Of a stretch of DNA of 64,000 nt, positions 1 through 8,013 are shown one piece after another. Positions within the stretch are counted from its first letter, which is position 1; each line of letters begins with the position of its first letter. The translations under genes and the position numbers were made by a program. Source of the DNA: Treponema sp. Its GTDB lineage: Bacteria > Spirochaetota > Spirochaetia > Treponematales > Treponemataceae. The stretch covers positions 330,075 to 394,074 of the forward strand of contig JAFUTH010000006.1 of assembly GCA_017484285.1 (NCBI GenBank), written 5' to 3'. Below the pieces are notes generated by a model, which did no database searches, was not told the origin of the DNA, and saw only the letters and a program-made list of their open reading frames with translations.

Positions 1-2
1 GC

Positions 3-896
3 CCGGAATATGCGCCAATCACATCAGAATACTTGGACTACAACGAAGTTGTCGCGAAGTACGATGCAATGCTTGAATGGCTCGCTGACATCTACGTCAA
101 CTCACTCAACGCTATTCACTACATGCACGACAAATACTACTACGAAGCGGCGGAATTGGCTCTTGAAGACACCGATGTAAAGCGAACGTTCGCAACTGGT
201 ATCGCAGGATTCAGCCATGTCGTTGACTCACTTTCTGCTATCAAATATGCAAAAGTCCGCGTTATCCGTGACGAACAGGGCTTGGCAAAAGACTTCGAGA
301 TTGACGGTGAATTCCCGCGCTACGGACAGGACGATGACCGCGCAGACGACATCGCAGTCTGGTTGCTCAAAACATTCATCGGCAAAATCAAAAAGCACCC
401 GACATACCGCAACGCAGAGCCGACAACCTCAATCCTCACGATTACTTCAAATGTCGTGTACGGAAAGGCAACAGGCGCGCTTCCTGACGGACGAAAGGCT
501 CACGAGCCGTTCTCACCGGGAGCTAACCCAGCGTACGGCGCAGAAACAAAGGGCTTGGTCAAGTCGCTCAAATCTGTCGCAAAACTTCCGTACCACTACG
601 CGCTTGACGGCATTTCAAACACGCAGACAATCAACCCGTCAGCACTCGGACACGATGAGGACGAGCGAATCGCGAACCTCGTGAATGTTCTTGACGGCTA
701 CTTCTCTCGTGGCTCACACCACTTGAATGTCAATGTCTTCGGCGTTGAAAAGCTCAAGGATTGTCAGGCTCACCCTGAAAAGCCGGAATACGCAAACTTT
801 ACCGTTCGCGTTTCAGGTTACGCAGTCCGCTTCATCAACCTTACAAAAGAGCAGCAGGACGATGTTATCGCACGAACCTGCCACGCTTCATTGTAA
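3..896 (+). CDS. pflB: Formate acetyltransferase (pyruvate formate-lyase), C-terminal part
   Basis: Pyruvate formate-lyase converts pyruvate and CoA to acetyl-CoA and formate in anaerobic fermentation. The frame is already open at base 3 (reading [17 protein letters not shown]), so the gene begins outside the window and about 297 C-terminal residues are present. The glycyl-radical segment is visible near the end ([10 protein letters not shown], with Gly as the radical site), followed by the family's usual tail. The stop is TAA at 894-896. The activase gene pflA lies 4.2 kb downstream on the same strand, with accessory genes in between. The identification is secure from the near-canonical sequence; only the 5' part is missing. 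Confidence 0.97.
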   Translation, partial: PEYAPITSEYLDYNEVVAKYDAMLEWLADIYVNSLNAIHYMHDKYYYEAAELALEDTDVKRTFATGIAGFSHVVDSLSAIKYAKVRVIRDEQGLAKDFEIDGEFPRYGQDDDRADDIAVWLLKTFIGKIKKHPTYRNAEPTTSILTITSNVVYGKATGALPDGRKAHEPFSPGANPAYGAETKGLVKSLKSVAKLPYHYALDGISNTQTINPSALGHDEDERIANLVNVLDGYFSRGSHHLNVNVFGVEKLKDCQAHPEKPEYANFTVRVSGYAVRFINLTKEQQDDVIARTCHASL

Positions 897-933
897 TAAA
901 CAGTCTGACTTATAAAAAATTAGTCAGATAACA

Positions 934-1052
934 CAAAAAAATGGGGCTCCCAGTGAGAACCCGTCAGAAAATCCGCGGTTGAAGCCCTTCGGGACGCTTC
1001 GCTCTTCAAAGCGGATTTTTGCCGGAACCTCACTTCCGCCCCATTTTTTTGC
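934..1052. terminator. Long nested inverted repeat, probable bidirectional terminator
   Basis: Two arms of about 50 bases pair in register: CAAAAAAATGGGGC with GCCCCATTTTTTTG, then AGTGAG with CTCACT, then AAAATCCGC with GCGGATTTT, then TTGAAG with CTTCAA, closing on a TTCGGG loop. Both ends carry A/T runs, so it could stop transcription of pflB and of anything arriving from the right. It is much longer than an ordinary terminator. A separate 7-bp hairpin (TCTGACT/AGTCAGA) sits just before it at 904-928. Confidence 0.75.
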
Positions 1053-1135
1053 ATTTTCGGGCTTTTTTAAGCACGGTCGTGATTTGTTACAATGAATCAT
1101 GCTCGGTTTTCATAAAATCTTCGTCTGATAAAAAA

Positions 1136-1176
1136 CTGATTTTCAACTTTCCGTTTTCATTTTTCCGTTTCCAACT
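1136..1176. repeat. AT-rich dispersed repeat, copy 1
   Basis: The stretch contains TTTTCAACTTTCCGTTTTCA and variants of it. Three further copies occur at 4045-4092, 20141-20182 and 56147-56178. Here it overlaps the 3' end of the membrane-protein gene and encodes its last residues (reading ENGKLK in an alternative frame). Confidence 0.6.
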
Positions 1177-1747
1177 CGCCCCTGTGTCCAATCGTGTAGA
1201 CGATGATTCCCACGCACCACAAGAATGTCGCAAAAAAACTAAAGAAAATCGCCGCTCTGAGTGACGGCACATAAATCATCGAGAGAAAATCGCCGCACGC
1301 AAAGCCTGAAATACTGCCCGTCATGTCGATTAGATTGTCGTAGGAAGCTCTGGTCTCGCTCTGTTTGAAAAACCACGCCTTTGCGCCCTCAAAAATCTTG
1401 TCGCTGATTCCGCCGAAAAAGATGTACATGCCCATGCTCAAAATCCAGAAGATGTACATGTTGAGCGTGGCTTCTGAATACACGAAATACAAAACACTCG
1501 CCACCGCCTGCATCAAGAAAAACGGCAGCATGAGCGGAAGAAGTCGCTTGTTCCACTTTGACCACATGAAGCCGAGCAGAATGCCACCGCCCCAGCCGAT
1601 AATGCTCTGGAGCGAGATAAGGCGCGGGGAAAGCACGGCGTACACTTCCTTGTTGATGACAGAGGCGGATAGTCCGGTAAAAAGATAGTAACATCCGTCG
1701 GCAAGCAAAAGAGGGGCGTACCGGCGGATGTCTTGAAAAAGCGTCAT
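1157..1747 (-). CDS. Putative integral membrane protein, MFS-like half
   Basis: A 196-residue hydrophobic protein. About five membrane segments can be seen, near residues 10-30, 42-62, 68-90, 94-115 and 165-190. The pattern recalls half of a major facilitator transporter (about 400 residues is usual), but no signature motif is clear, so substrate and function are unknown. The ATG follows a TGC-TATCAT promoter hexamer by exactly 6 bases, leaving no space for a ribosome binding site. The C-terminus runs into an AT-rich dispersed repeat, so the last residues may be recent additions or the gene may be a truncated transporter. Confidence 0.6.
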   Translation of the reverse strand: MTLFQDIRRYAPLLLADGCYYLFTGLSASVINKEVYAVLSPRLISLQSIIGWGGGILLGFMWSKWNKRLLPLMLPFFLMQAVASVLYFVYSEATLNMYIFWILSMGMYIFFGGISDKIFEGAKAWFFKQSETRASYDNLIDMTGSISGFACGDFLSMIYVPSLRAAIFFSFFATFLWCVGIIVYTIGHRGELETEK

Positions 1748-1753
1748 GATGCT

Positions 1754-1762
1754 ATGATAGCA
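1754..1762 (-). promoter_or_regulatory. Extended -10 promoter, leaderless type
   Basis: TGC TATCAT on the minus strand, ending 6 bases before the ATG at 1747. Confidence 0.6.
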
Positions 1763-1785
1763 GATTCTGAGCGCAGTGTAACGAT

Positions 1786-3424
1786 TTACTCAGTCGTTTT
1801 TTTGTGGACAGAGAATTTACTGTCCGGGGCTGAGCTTTTGTAGTAATAGGCAGTAGTTGCATCTTTACTTGCAATGACAAGGCGAGCCTGCTCCGCAGAT
1901 TTGGGATATGTTTTTCCATTGACGGTTGTTGTTTGGCTAGTCCACCGCACACTTGGAATGATTATTTCATATCCGTTCTCTGTTTTTTCGATTTTATAAT
2001 AATACGGATATTCATTATACTCAGTGCCGCCACCAAAAACTGGCACGCCACCTGTCGGAAGGAACGCAACAATACCGCCTTTCTTTTGGAAATAATATGT
2101 TGCGTCAAAGCCGAAAATACACTTCTCGTTATCATTATACCACACCGTATCTGCAACAAAATCGGGAGCAAACTCAGCTGTTATCGTTACATCTTCTGAA
2201 GGCATTGTAAACGTGTAGTAGGCACCATAATAGCTATAATACTGGTGGGTAACTGGGTGATATTCAACAGCCACCTCGCTTCCGTCTGCGATTCGGCTCC
2301 GTCTTTTGTCATAACAAGCGTTGTGCCATGCCAGCTGAAAGTTCCTGATGTCGCGCTTGCAGAGCTAATTTTAAGCGAGTAGCTGCTTATACCACAATCT
2401 GCCGTGTAGATTCCATCGCTCTTAGAAACGGTATACTTACTGCGTGACACAAAAGTCATAGAATATTGCTTAAGTTCGGAAGTACCGTCATCATAAAAAA
2501 CGATTTGGTAATTGAAACCGTTATTTGTAACTGACCACGACGTTCCTTTGAACGGGTCGCCTGCGTTCGTAGATGGTGATTTTTCACTCGTGTCGCTCGA
2601 ACTTTCCTGCTTGGTGTATGTTTTTACCCGCCAAGAAGAAAGCGCAGACGAAACATCGGAAGAATCAAGCAAGTCAATATCGAAGATGAAATAATCTGAC
2701 TCACTCGCTTTCGCCGTTACAGAAGTATAACTTGCGCGTTCCTCATACGAAAGCGTATATGTTTTTGTCTTTGCCAATGAATGTATCAGTATTTACATAA
2801 ACAGGATAGCCAGCAAATTCATACCATCCGTTGAAAATGTCACCGAATTTCAGTCCTTTTGGGTAGCATCTGTGATAGGATTTCCAACTTTCAATGTTGA
2901 GCCACTGAGCTCATACGGAATAATATCAACTTTTTTAGCCTCGTATTTTAAAATTGCGTTCTGTTCTTTTAGGTATTTTGCATACGCGACTTCATCATCA
3001 CTCTCGCCTGTTCTGTCCGTGTAGCCATAATCCTCAAACAGGTAATAAAACTCGGGCGCGACCTCTTCATTGAAGTATGTTTCAACAGCGGTTGCATCTG
3101 CTTTTGCGCTCTCGGTCAAGACCGCTTTGAACGCATCAAGGCTCATTTTTCTGTATGCCGCCATTGTAGACGGAAGGCTCGACGGGTACGTATAAATAAC
3201 CTTGCCCGTTGAGTCCAGAATGGTTGAAGTCTCGCTTTTTGGAGTTGAGTACACGACGCTCAATTCTGAATCGAACGAGTATTTATACGTTGTTTCTGTT
3301 TTTTCAGTAAACGCAATCGAGTACTCTTCTTCCTCATTTTCTGTCGTTACCGTGACCGTGTAGGTGTTTCCCTTAAAACTCAAGACAGTCGTTTCATCAT
3401 CTATAACGGGGGGGGGGTAGTCAT
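1786..3424 (-). pseudogene. Frameshifted surface-repeat protein (InlB-like repeats)
   Basis: Three overlapping or adjacent frames make one decayed gene: about 3383-2850, 2777-2187 and 2274-1786. The first holds a beta-rich domain (residues SFKGNTYTVTV onward). Between the first and second, another frame reads KGLKFGDIFNGWYEF, typical of InlB/Listeria-Bacteroides repeats. The third contains FTMPSEDVTITAEF, the divergent InlB B-repeat signature. At least three frame changes are needed to join these pieces, so no full product can be made. An ATG at 3424 followed by a C10 tract (minus strand) is one base out of frame with the first piece. It was probably a cell-surface or secreted protein; no signal peptide remains visible. 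Confidence 0.65.
3408..3417 (+). repeat. G10 homopolymer (C10 in the gene sense)
   Basis: Ten consecutive G on the plus strand, three codons into the reading frame that starts at the minus-strand ATG 3424. Eleven (or eight) bases would put that ATG in frame with the ORF ending at 2850. Confidence 0.85.
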
Positions 3425-3444
3425 TTAATGACTAAGTGAGAAGA

Positions 3445-3474
3445 ATTTTACGAATTTTTTGAAAAATTTTGCAA
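3445..3474 (-). promoter_or_regulatory. Probable promoter of the broken surface gene
   Basis: On the minus strand TTGCAA (3474-3469), an 18-base spacer, then TAAAAT (3450-3445). It lies 20 bases before the ATG at 3424. No Shine-Dalgarno sequence is seen. Confidence 0.4.
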
Positions 3475-3520
3475 TTTTTTTAAATTTTATAAAAATCTTT
3501 CTTTTTTCAGTGACAATTAC

Positions 3521-3526
3521 TATATT
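3521..3526 (+). promoter_or_regulatory. -10 hexamer, leaderless type
   Basis: TATATT followed by six bases and the ATG at 3533; no TG extension. Confidence 0.45.
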
Positions 3527-3532
3527 TATAAA

Positions 3533-4000
3533 ATGATAAAAAATCTTGCGGATTGTATAGAAATCATCCTCTCTGGCACTGATGAAGAACGCGAAAAACT
3601 TCATCAAACATTCTTCAAACTTGCCGACACTTCTCAATTCTTAAAAAACTTGGGGCTAAAGGGAGAGTATTTTACAATTCGCTATGGGGTAATCTCACAC
3701 CACAAGGGAAAAAATGCTGACCATAATTACACGATTGATGAATGGCGGCAAATTTCTGAAAAAATAAATTGGCCCGTGATGATAACAAAATACAAGGATA
3801 ATTTTAACATCTATCTTGATATTTTCAAAAACAGTAAACTTACTTTAGTTGGTGTGGAAGTAAAGCAGGTGAACAAAGAGCTTTTTGTAAACAATGTGAA
3901 GACCGTGTTCGCAAAAAACAATCGTGAAAACGAATCAATAATTTGGAAAAAATATAACCGTCCTTCTGTCATGTCCGATGAAGCACAATCTCCATCCTAG
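3533..4000 (+). CDS. Putative BECR-fold nuclease (PBECR-like), possible toxin
   Basis: 155 residues, AT-rich compared with its neighbours. The arrangement of a His-rich turn (SHHKGKNADH, about 55-64), a TIDEWRQI helix (67-74), KYKDNFNIYLDI (86-97) and a VGVEVK strand followed by a late Thr (106-124) resembles the phage-linked Barnase-EndoU-ColicinE5/D-RelE-like nuclease domains. These are RNase-type domains found in MuF polymorphic toxins and as solitary proteins. No immunity or antitoxin gene is evident beside it. The ATG sits 6 bases after a TATATT hexamer. Composition and setting (between a pseudogene and a broken regulator) suggest acquisition by transfer. Family assignment is from memory of motif spacing and is tentative. 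Confidence 0.45.
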   Translation: MIKNLADCIEIILSGTDEEREKLHQTFFKLADTSQFLKNLGLKGEYFTIRYGVISHHKGKNADHNYTIDEWRQISEKINWPVMITKYKDNFNIYLDIFKNSKLTLVGVEVKQVNKELFVNNVKTVFAKNNRENESIIWKKYNRPSVMSDEAQSPS

Positions 4001-4044
4001 ACAGCGGGCGGCTATGAATTAATTATAAGCAAAAAAATCGCTAC

Positions 4045-4092
4045 TGTCAATTTTTTTAATTTTCATCTTTTAATTTTCCGTTTTCAATTTCC
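4045..4092. repeat. AT-rich dispersed repeat, copy 2
   Basis: Contains TTTTAATTTTCCGTTTTCAA. It overlaps the 3' end of the WYL gene, encoding its last residues ENGKLKDEN. Confidence 0.6.
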
Positions 4093-5006
4093 GCAACGAA
4101 CCAATCCGGCTCTATCGGCTTTGCGTTTTTTCCGAACGAAAGCACCCAGTGCACAATCGGAATCCACTGGCTTGAAGTGAATGTGAGCGTCGTTTTTTCT
4201 TCGATTGTTTGGTCGTCAGCCCACACGAAATCGCGGACATGAGCGCGTGCCTCGCCGTAGAATTCAATTTTGAACTCATACCATTCGTCGTACTGGAACG
4301 CGCCGAACCTGCCCTGCTCAAACTCCTCGTGAAAGCGGAAATTTTCGGGCAAATCAAAGCTCTCAGACGAAAGAAGCTCAACATTGTGCATTTTCGAGAG
4401 CTTAAACAGGCGGGGATTCGGATTTGGGCTCTTCTTTGCCCCGTACAGGTACAACGCGCCCTCGTCAATGACAATCTGAAACGGCATAATTCTTCGGTGC
4501 CGCTCTTCTGGCTCCCACCGGCTGTTGTAGTAAAAATCAAGCAGAACATTGTGTGTGAGCGCGTAGAGGACTTTTTCAGACACGCCGGGCTTTATGAGAA
4601 ACTTTGGTCGAGCGGGAACAAAAAATCGGTCGAGGAGAAATTCTTCATCTTGCTTTGGCGTGATTTTCTGCAAGAGCGTGTCGAAGGATTTGTAAAGCAC
4701 ATCGTCACTTGCGTGCTAGGCAAGCAGTTTTCGCATAAGGTGCAGGGAAAGAATCTCGTCGTCGGAAAAGCCCTGCGCGGGGAACTGAAAGGGCTTCGTG
4801 TACTTCCAGCCGTGATTTTTGTCGTCGTAGGCAAGCGGCGCGGAAAGCGATTCGCGCATGTAGCGAATGTAGCGAATGTCACGACGCATAGAACTTTCAG
4901 AGAGTTTTTCATCCCTCAGCTCGCTCCGTAAGAAAACCAGAATGTCATCAAACGGCACGATTTTTCCGTCAGAAAGGAGAGAATCAATGAGCTGATACCG
5001 CTCCAT
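4056..5006 (-). pseudogene. WYL-domain transcriptional regulator with in-frame TAG
   Basis: A helix-turn-helix segment (from MERYQLIDSLL, ATG 5006) is followed by an HTH/linker region, and a WYL-type ligand-sensing domain fills the rest. The two halves are in the same frame and are separated only by a TAG at 4718-4716 (reading KLLA-stop-HASDDVLYK). With the stop bridged, the length (about 316 residues) is normal for the family. A point nonsense mutation is the simplest explanation. A downstream ATG at 4700 could give a C-terminal fragment without the DNA-binding part. The gene is divergent from pflA, so it may once have controlled that gene. Confidence 0.75.
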
Positions 5007-5054
5007 TTGGGTATGTGTGGTTTTGTGACCGGGCAAACGCGTTTCCTCATTCAC

Positions 5055-5063
5055 ATTATACCA
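5055..5063 (-). promoter_or_regulatory. Extended -10 promoter of the WYL gene
   Basis: TGG TATAAT on the minus strand, giving a leader of roughly 40 bases to ATG 5006. It lies back-to-back with the pflA promoter. Confidence 0.55.
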
Positions 5064-5078
5064 CAAGAAACTAAAATG

Positions 5079-5087
5079 TGATATGAT
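5079..5087 (+). promoter_or_regulatory. Extended -10 promoter of pflA
   Basis: TGA TATGAT, about 26 bases before the ATG at 5114. AGAGG at 5102-5106 serves as ribosome binding site. Confidence 0.5.
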
Positions 5088-5113
5088 AATTGGGTTTACA
5101 AAGAGGTACAAAA

Positions 5114-5866
5114 ATGGCTTTGCAAGGATATATTCACCAATTAGAATCATTCGGCTGCGCGGACGGGCCAGGTTCGCGCTTCATCATTTTCTTTTCGGGC
5201 TGCCCGTTCCGCTGTTTGTACTGCCACAATCCCGACACCTGGGAAATGACGCGCGGAAAGCTCTACACGGCGGACGAATTGCTTAACGAAGCCGAAGATT
5301 GCCGTGACTTTTGGGGCAAGAAGGGCGGCATCACCGTTTCGGGCGGAGAACCGCTTGCGCAGATTGATTTTTTGCTCGAACTGTTCACAAAAGCAAAAGA
5401 ACGCACCATAAACACCTGTATTGACACGGCGGGAGGACCATTCCGCAAAGAAGGCGAATGGTTTGAGAAATTCAAAAAACTCATGAGCGTGACGGACATT
5501 CTCCTCGTTGACATCAAGCACATCAACGAAGACGAGCACAAAAAACTCACAGGACAGACGGGCACAAATGTGCGCGAAATGTTCGCTTACCTCGACGAAA
5601 TCAAAAAGCCGATTTGGATTCGCCATGTCTTAGTTCCGGGCATCACCGACAACGACGAATACCTCACCCAAACGCGCGATTTTATCCGCACGCTGCACAA
5701 TGTCGAGCGCGTGGAAATCTTGCCGTATCACGGGCTTGCAATCACCAAATACAAGGATTTGGGCATTCCCTACCCGCTCGAAAAGACCGAAAGTCCTACG
5801 CAAGAGCGCGTTGAAAATGCACGAAAAATTCTTGAATGCGAAAAGTACACCAAATGGAAGGAGTAA
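5114..5866 (+). CDS. pflA: Pyruvate formate-lyase activating enzyme
   Basis: A 250-residue radical SAM enzyme that uses a [4Fe-4S] cluster and S-adenosylmethionine to generate the glycyl radical on PflB. The cluster motif CPFRCLYC is at residues 30-37, followed by the SAM-binding SGGEP segment near 77-81. Length and order match the PflA family throughout. The start is ATG 5114 (MALQGYIHQLESFG), which has AGAGG 7 bases upstream; an upstream alternative at 5090 has no such site. It is on the same strand as pflB but separated from it by about 4 kb of accessory DNA. Confidence 0.95.
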   Translation: MALQGYIHQLESFGCADGPGSRFIIFFSGCPFRCLYCHNPDTWEMTRGKLYTADELLNEAEDCRDFWGKKGGITVSGGEPLAQIDFLLELFTKAKERTINTCIDTAGGPFRKEGEWFEKFKKLMSVTDILLVDIKHINEDEHKKLTGQTGTNVREMFAYLDEIKKPIWIRHVLVPGITDNDEYLTQTRDFIRTLHNVERVEILPYHGLAITKYKDLGIPYPLEKTESPTQERVENARKILECEKYTKWKE

Positions 5867-5898
5867 AAAGCGGCACGACAGACAATTGTCCCGCTTTC

Positions 5899-5907
5899 TG
5901 ATAGAAT
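5899..5907 (+). promoter_or_regulatory. Extended -10 promoter of thyX, leaderless type
   Basis: TGA TAGAAT, then six bases, then the thyX ATG at 5914. Confidence 0.6.
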
Positions 5908-5913
5908 ACTGCT

Positions 5914-6582
5914 ATGATTGAAATTTTTGACTCGACAGATAAATTCCCGCTCCAAAAAATCGGAAAAATGGCGGGCGTCTGCTGGAACAGCCCGATTGAC
6001 AGCCCCGAAAAGAACATAAAGCGCGCAAAAGACTGCATCACAAGCGGTCACGGGCGCGTGCTTGAATACGTCGACATTGAATTGTGCATTTCAGGCTACT
6101 CAGCGCGCGCAATCCGCGAATACTACACGCACATTGGTGGCGCCCCCACGCGCTTACAGGAAAGCACGCGCTATGTAAACTGCGAAAAATTCGACTACTA
6201 TCTTCCGCCCACTGCCGCAAAGTCCGAGGAAGCAAAAAAAGCATACGAAGACTGCATGGATTTTATCCGCACAAAATACGGCGAGCTGCTTGAGGCGGGC
6301 GTTTCAAAAGAAGACGCGGCGAACATTCTCCCGCTCGGCATGATGACAAAAATCGTAGACAAGCGAAATCTCCGCAACATGATAAATCTCATGAATCAGC
6401 GATTGTGCACGCGCGCGTACATCGAAATCCGCACGATGGCGAACGAAATCAAAAGCGCGTTAAGCGAGTATTCCGAAGAATGGCAGTGGATTTGTGAGCA
6501 TCTGTTCGTTCCCAAATGCGACGTAACGGGCTGGTGCACCGAGACAAAGTGCTGCGGAAGAAGACCAAAAAAAGAAGCCTAA
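5914..6582 (+). CDS. thyX: FAD-dependent thymidylate synthase
   Basis: ThyX makes dTMP from dUMP with methylene-tetrahydrofolate and FAD, replacing ThyA. It has 222 residues, a usual length. The ThyX motif is present in diverged form as REYYTHIGGAPTRLQESTRY (the consensus being RHRxxSxxxxSxRY), and the C-terminal dUMP/FAD-binding segment is clear (RNLRNMINLMNQRLCTRAY). The ATG lies 6 bases after a TGA-TAGAAT hexamer, so the message is probably leaderless. A terminator hairpin follows at once. Confidence 0.93.
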   Translation: MIEIFDSTDKFPLQKIGKMAGVCWNSPIDSPEKNIKRAKDCITSGHGRVLEYVDIELCISGYSARAIREYYTHIGGAPTRLQESTRYVNCEKFDYYLPPTAAKSEEAKKAYEDCMDFIRTKYGELLEAGVSKEDAANILPLGMMTKIVDKRNLRNMINLMNQRLCTRAYIEIRTMANEIKSALSEYSEEWQWICEHLFVPKCDVTGWCTETKCCGRRPKKEA

Positions 6583-6588
6583 TGGCAT

Positions 6589-6621
6589 AAAAAAAGACGC
6601 TCGTAAAGAGCGCCTTTTTTT
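6589..6621. terminator. Rho-independent terminator between thyX and slt gene
   Basis: A stem of GCGCTC-type bases (CGCTC/GAGCG, loop GTAAA) is flanked by an A7 run and a T7 run, so it can serve both convergent genes. Confidence 0.85.
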
Positions 6622-6633
6622 AGATTTACAGAA

Positions 6634-7386
6634 TTATCGTTTTGCCAGAGCAGAATTCGTTGACGGATTTGAATAGAACGCAAGCACTTCCGTTGAGAAC
6701 TTGCTTTCAAGACGACCGCGGTAGTTAGAAATCTTTGCGACGTAATTGAGCGTGTGCTGCGGCGTTTTGTTCTGTTTGACGCGCGATGTGCCCGCATTGT
6801 ACATAGCAAGCGCGGTGATGTCGTTTCCGGCAATGTCCATGCAATAGCGCAAGTGGCTCATGCCGTATTTTGCACTCACTTTCGGGTCGAAGAATTCAGC
6901 CTCGGTGAGCTTTGGGAACGACGCGCTGTTGAGCTGGAACAAGCCTCGGTCGATTGTGTAATTTGCGTTTGAGTTGACTGCATCAGTCTTAAAGTGACTT
7001 TCGACATAGGCAAGCGAAAATGCGAGCGAAAGCGGAATGTCGTTTTTGTCGGCGTTCTCAAGGATTGCAAGCGCAACTTCACGGCTGCTCGTAACGTGCG
7101 TGTAGAACCACTCAACCGCGGGACGAGATTGTGGCTGGCGGTACAAAGCCAAGCCCTGATCATCTTCCGGTGAATAATCGTCTGCATATTCTGTCTTAAA
7201 GCCGGCTTCTGCGAAGTATTCCTCAGTAAAATCCATGCTATTGAGCATACTAAAATCAGGAATTTCTTTTTTCGGCTCTTCTTTTTCAGCAGACGGAATG
7301 AACGCAAACACAGCAAAACAAATCGCAAGCAAAAGCGAAGAGAATGCTACCGTTCCACCGAAAATTTTTGCATTAAAAGAATTCAT
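6634..7386 (-). CDS. Membrane-anchored lytic transglycosylase (SLT domain)
   Basis: 250 residues. An N-terminal hydrophobic anchor (about 9-30) is followed by a linker, then a lysozyme-like SLT domain. The catalytic Glu is in AYVESHF (about residue 129), and the usual NYTIDRGLFQLN and ALAMYNAG motifs follow. It would cleave peptidoglycan glycan strands in the periplasm, giving anhydromuropeptides, for turnover or for inserting envelope structures. The ATG is 6 bases downstream of TGC-AATGAT on the minus strand, again without a Shine-Dalgarno site. Confidence 0.85.
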   Translation of the reverse strand: MNSFNAKIFGGTVAFSSLLLAICFAVFAFIPSAEKEEPKKEIPDFSMLNSMDFTEEYFAEAGFKTEYADDYSPEDDQGLALYRQPQSRPAVEWFYTHVTSSREVALAILENADKNDIPLSLAFSLAYVESHFKTDAVNSNANYTIDRGLFQLNSASFPKLTEAEFFDPKVSAKYGMSHLRYCMDIAGNDITALAMYNAGTSRVKQNKTPQHTLNYVAKISNYRGRLESKFSTEVLAFYSNPSTNSALAKR

Positions 7387-7392
7387 GCGGTT

Positions 7393-7401
7393 ATCATTGC
7401 A
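7393..7401 (-). promoter_or_regulatory. Extended -10 promoter, leaderless type
   Basis: TGC AATGAT on the minus strand, 6 bases from ATG 7386. The hexamer is weaker than the others. Confidence 0.4.
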
Positions 7402-7516
7402 AAAAAACGGTCGTTAGTCAATGGAGATTTTAGAATTTTTTGCGTTTTTTACCGATTATTCCGCATATATTACGGTATTTCGCAAAAACATACACTCTAA
7501 TACTAATATTTTACAG

Positions 7517-7936
7517 TTAGTACAGAACAACGTTTGTTTCAGCGCTTTTTTTACAGAAGAAACAATACTGAGCGTGTTTTGCGGAAAGCTCTTCCATGTA
7601 AAAGGCTCGCTGCTCAAAAATCTCGCTCGGAATCGCAAAGCCAATCACGCTCACGCAGTCTTTAACTCGGCGCGCGCAGTGCTTCATGGCGGCGGTAAAT
7701 TGCTCGTAATCCGCATGTTTGTCAAAGACAGGCTCAATGAACACGAATTCGCCTTTTTCTTCGAGCGACTTTAATTCATCGCGCAGTTTTGCTAAAAAAT
7801 CCTCGTTGTATTCTTCCACGCCCGCCTCGACATCGCTCCATTTGACGGGAAATGCCTTTCCTTCAAGCGAAACGGCGTCACCTGACAGTGTGTATAATTT
7901 TTGGTCTTTTACTTCAAATAATCGTTCAAGTTTCAT
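7517..7936 (-). CDS. Conserved-looking hypothetical protein
   Basis: 139 residues, soluble, no signal peptide. It reads as an acidic N-terminal half followed by a segment rich in aromatic and Cys residues (HCARRVKDCVSVIGFAIP, then AQYCFFC near the end). I do not recognise the family. The start is well supported: ATG 7936 follows TGG-TATACT by 6 bases. It stands alone, with a terminator between it and the upstream PTS gene. Confidence 0.65.
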   Translation of the reverse strand: MKLERLFEVKDQKLYTLSGDAVSLEGKAFPVKWSDVEAGVEEYNEDFLAKLRDELKSLEEKGEFVFIEPVFDKHADYEQFTAAMKHCARRVKDCVSVIGFAIPSEIFEQRAFYMEELSAKHAQYCFFCKKSAETNVVLY

Positions 7937-7942
7937 GACGAG

Positions 7943-7951
7943 AGTATACCA
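7943..7951 (-). promoter_or_regulatory. Extended -10 promoter, leaderless type
   Basis: TGG TATACT on the minus strand, 6 bases from ATG 7936. Confidence 0.65.
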
Positions 7952-7960
7952 CTTCCTTTA

Positions 7961-7994
7961 AAAAGAAAAAATCCCCGCATACGCGAGGACTTTT
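7961..7994 (-). terminator. Terminator after the PTS IIA gene
   Basis: The hairpin TCCTCGC/GCGGGGA on the minus strand is followed by a T-rich run. Confidence 0.75.
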
Positions 7995-8013
7995 ACTCAA
8001 AACAACACTCACT

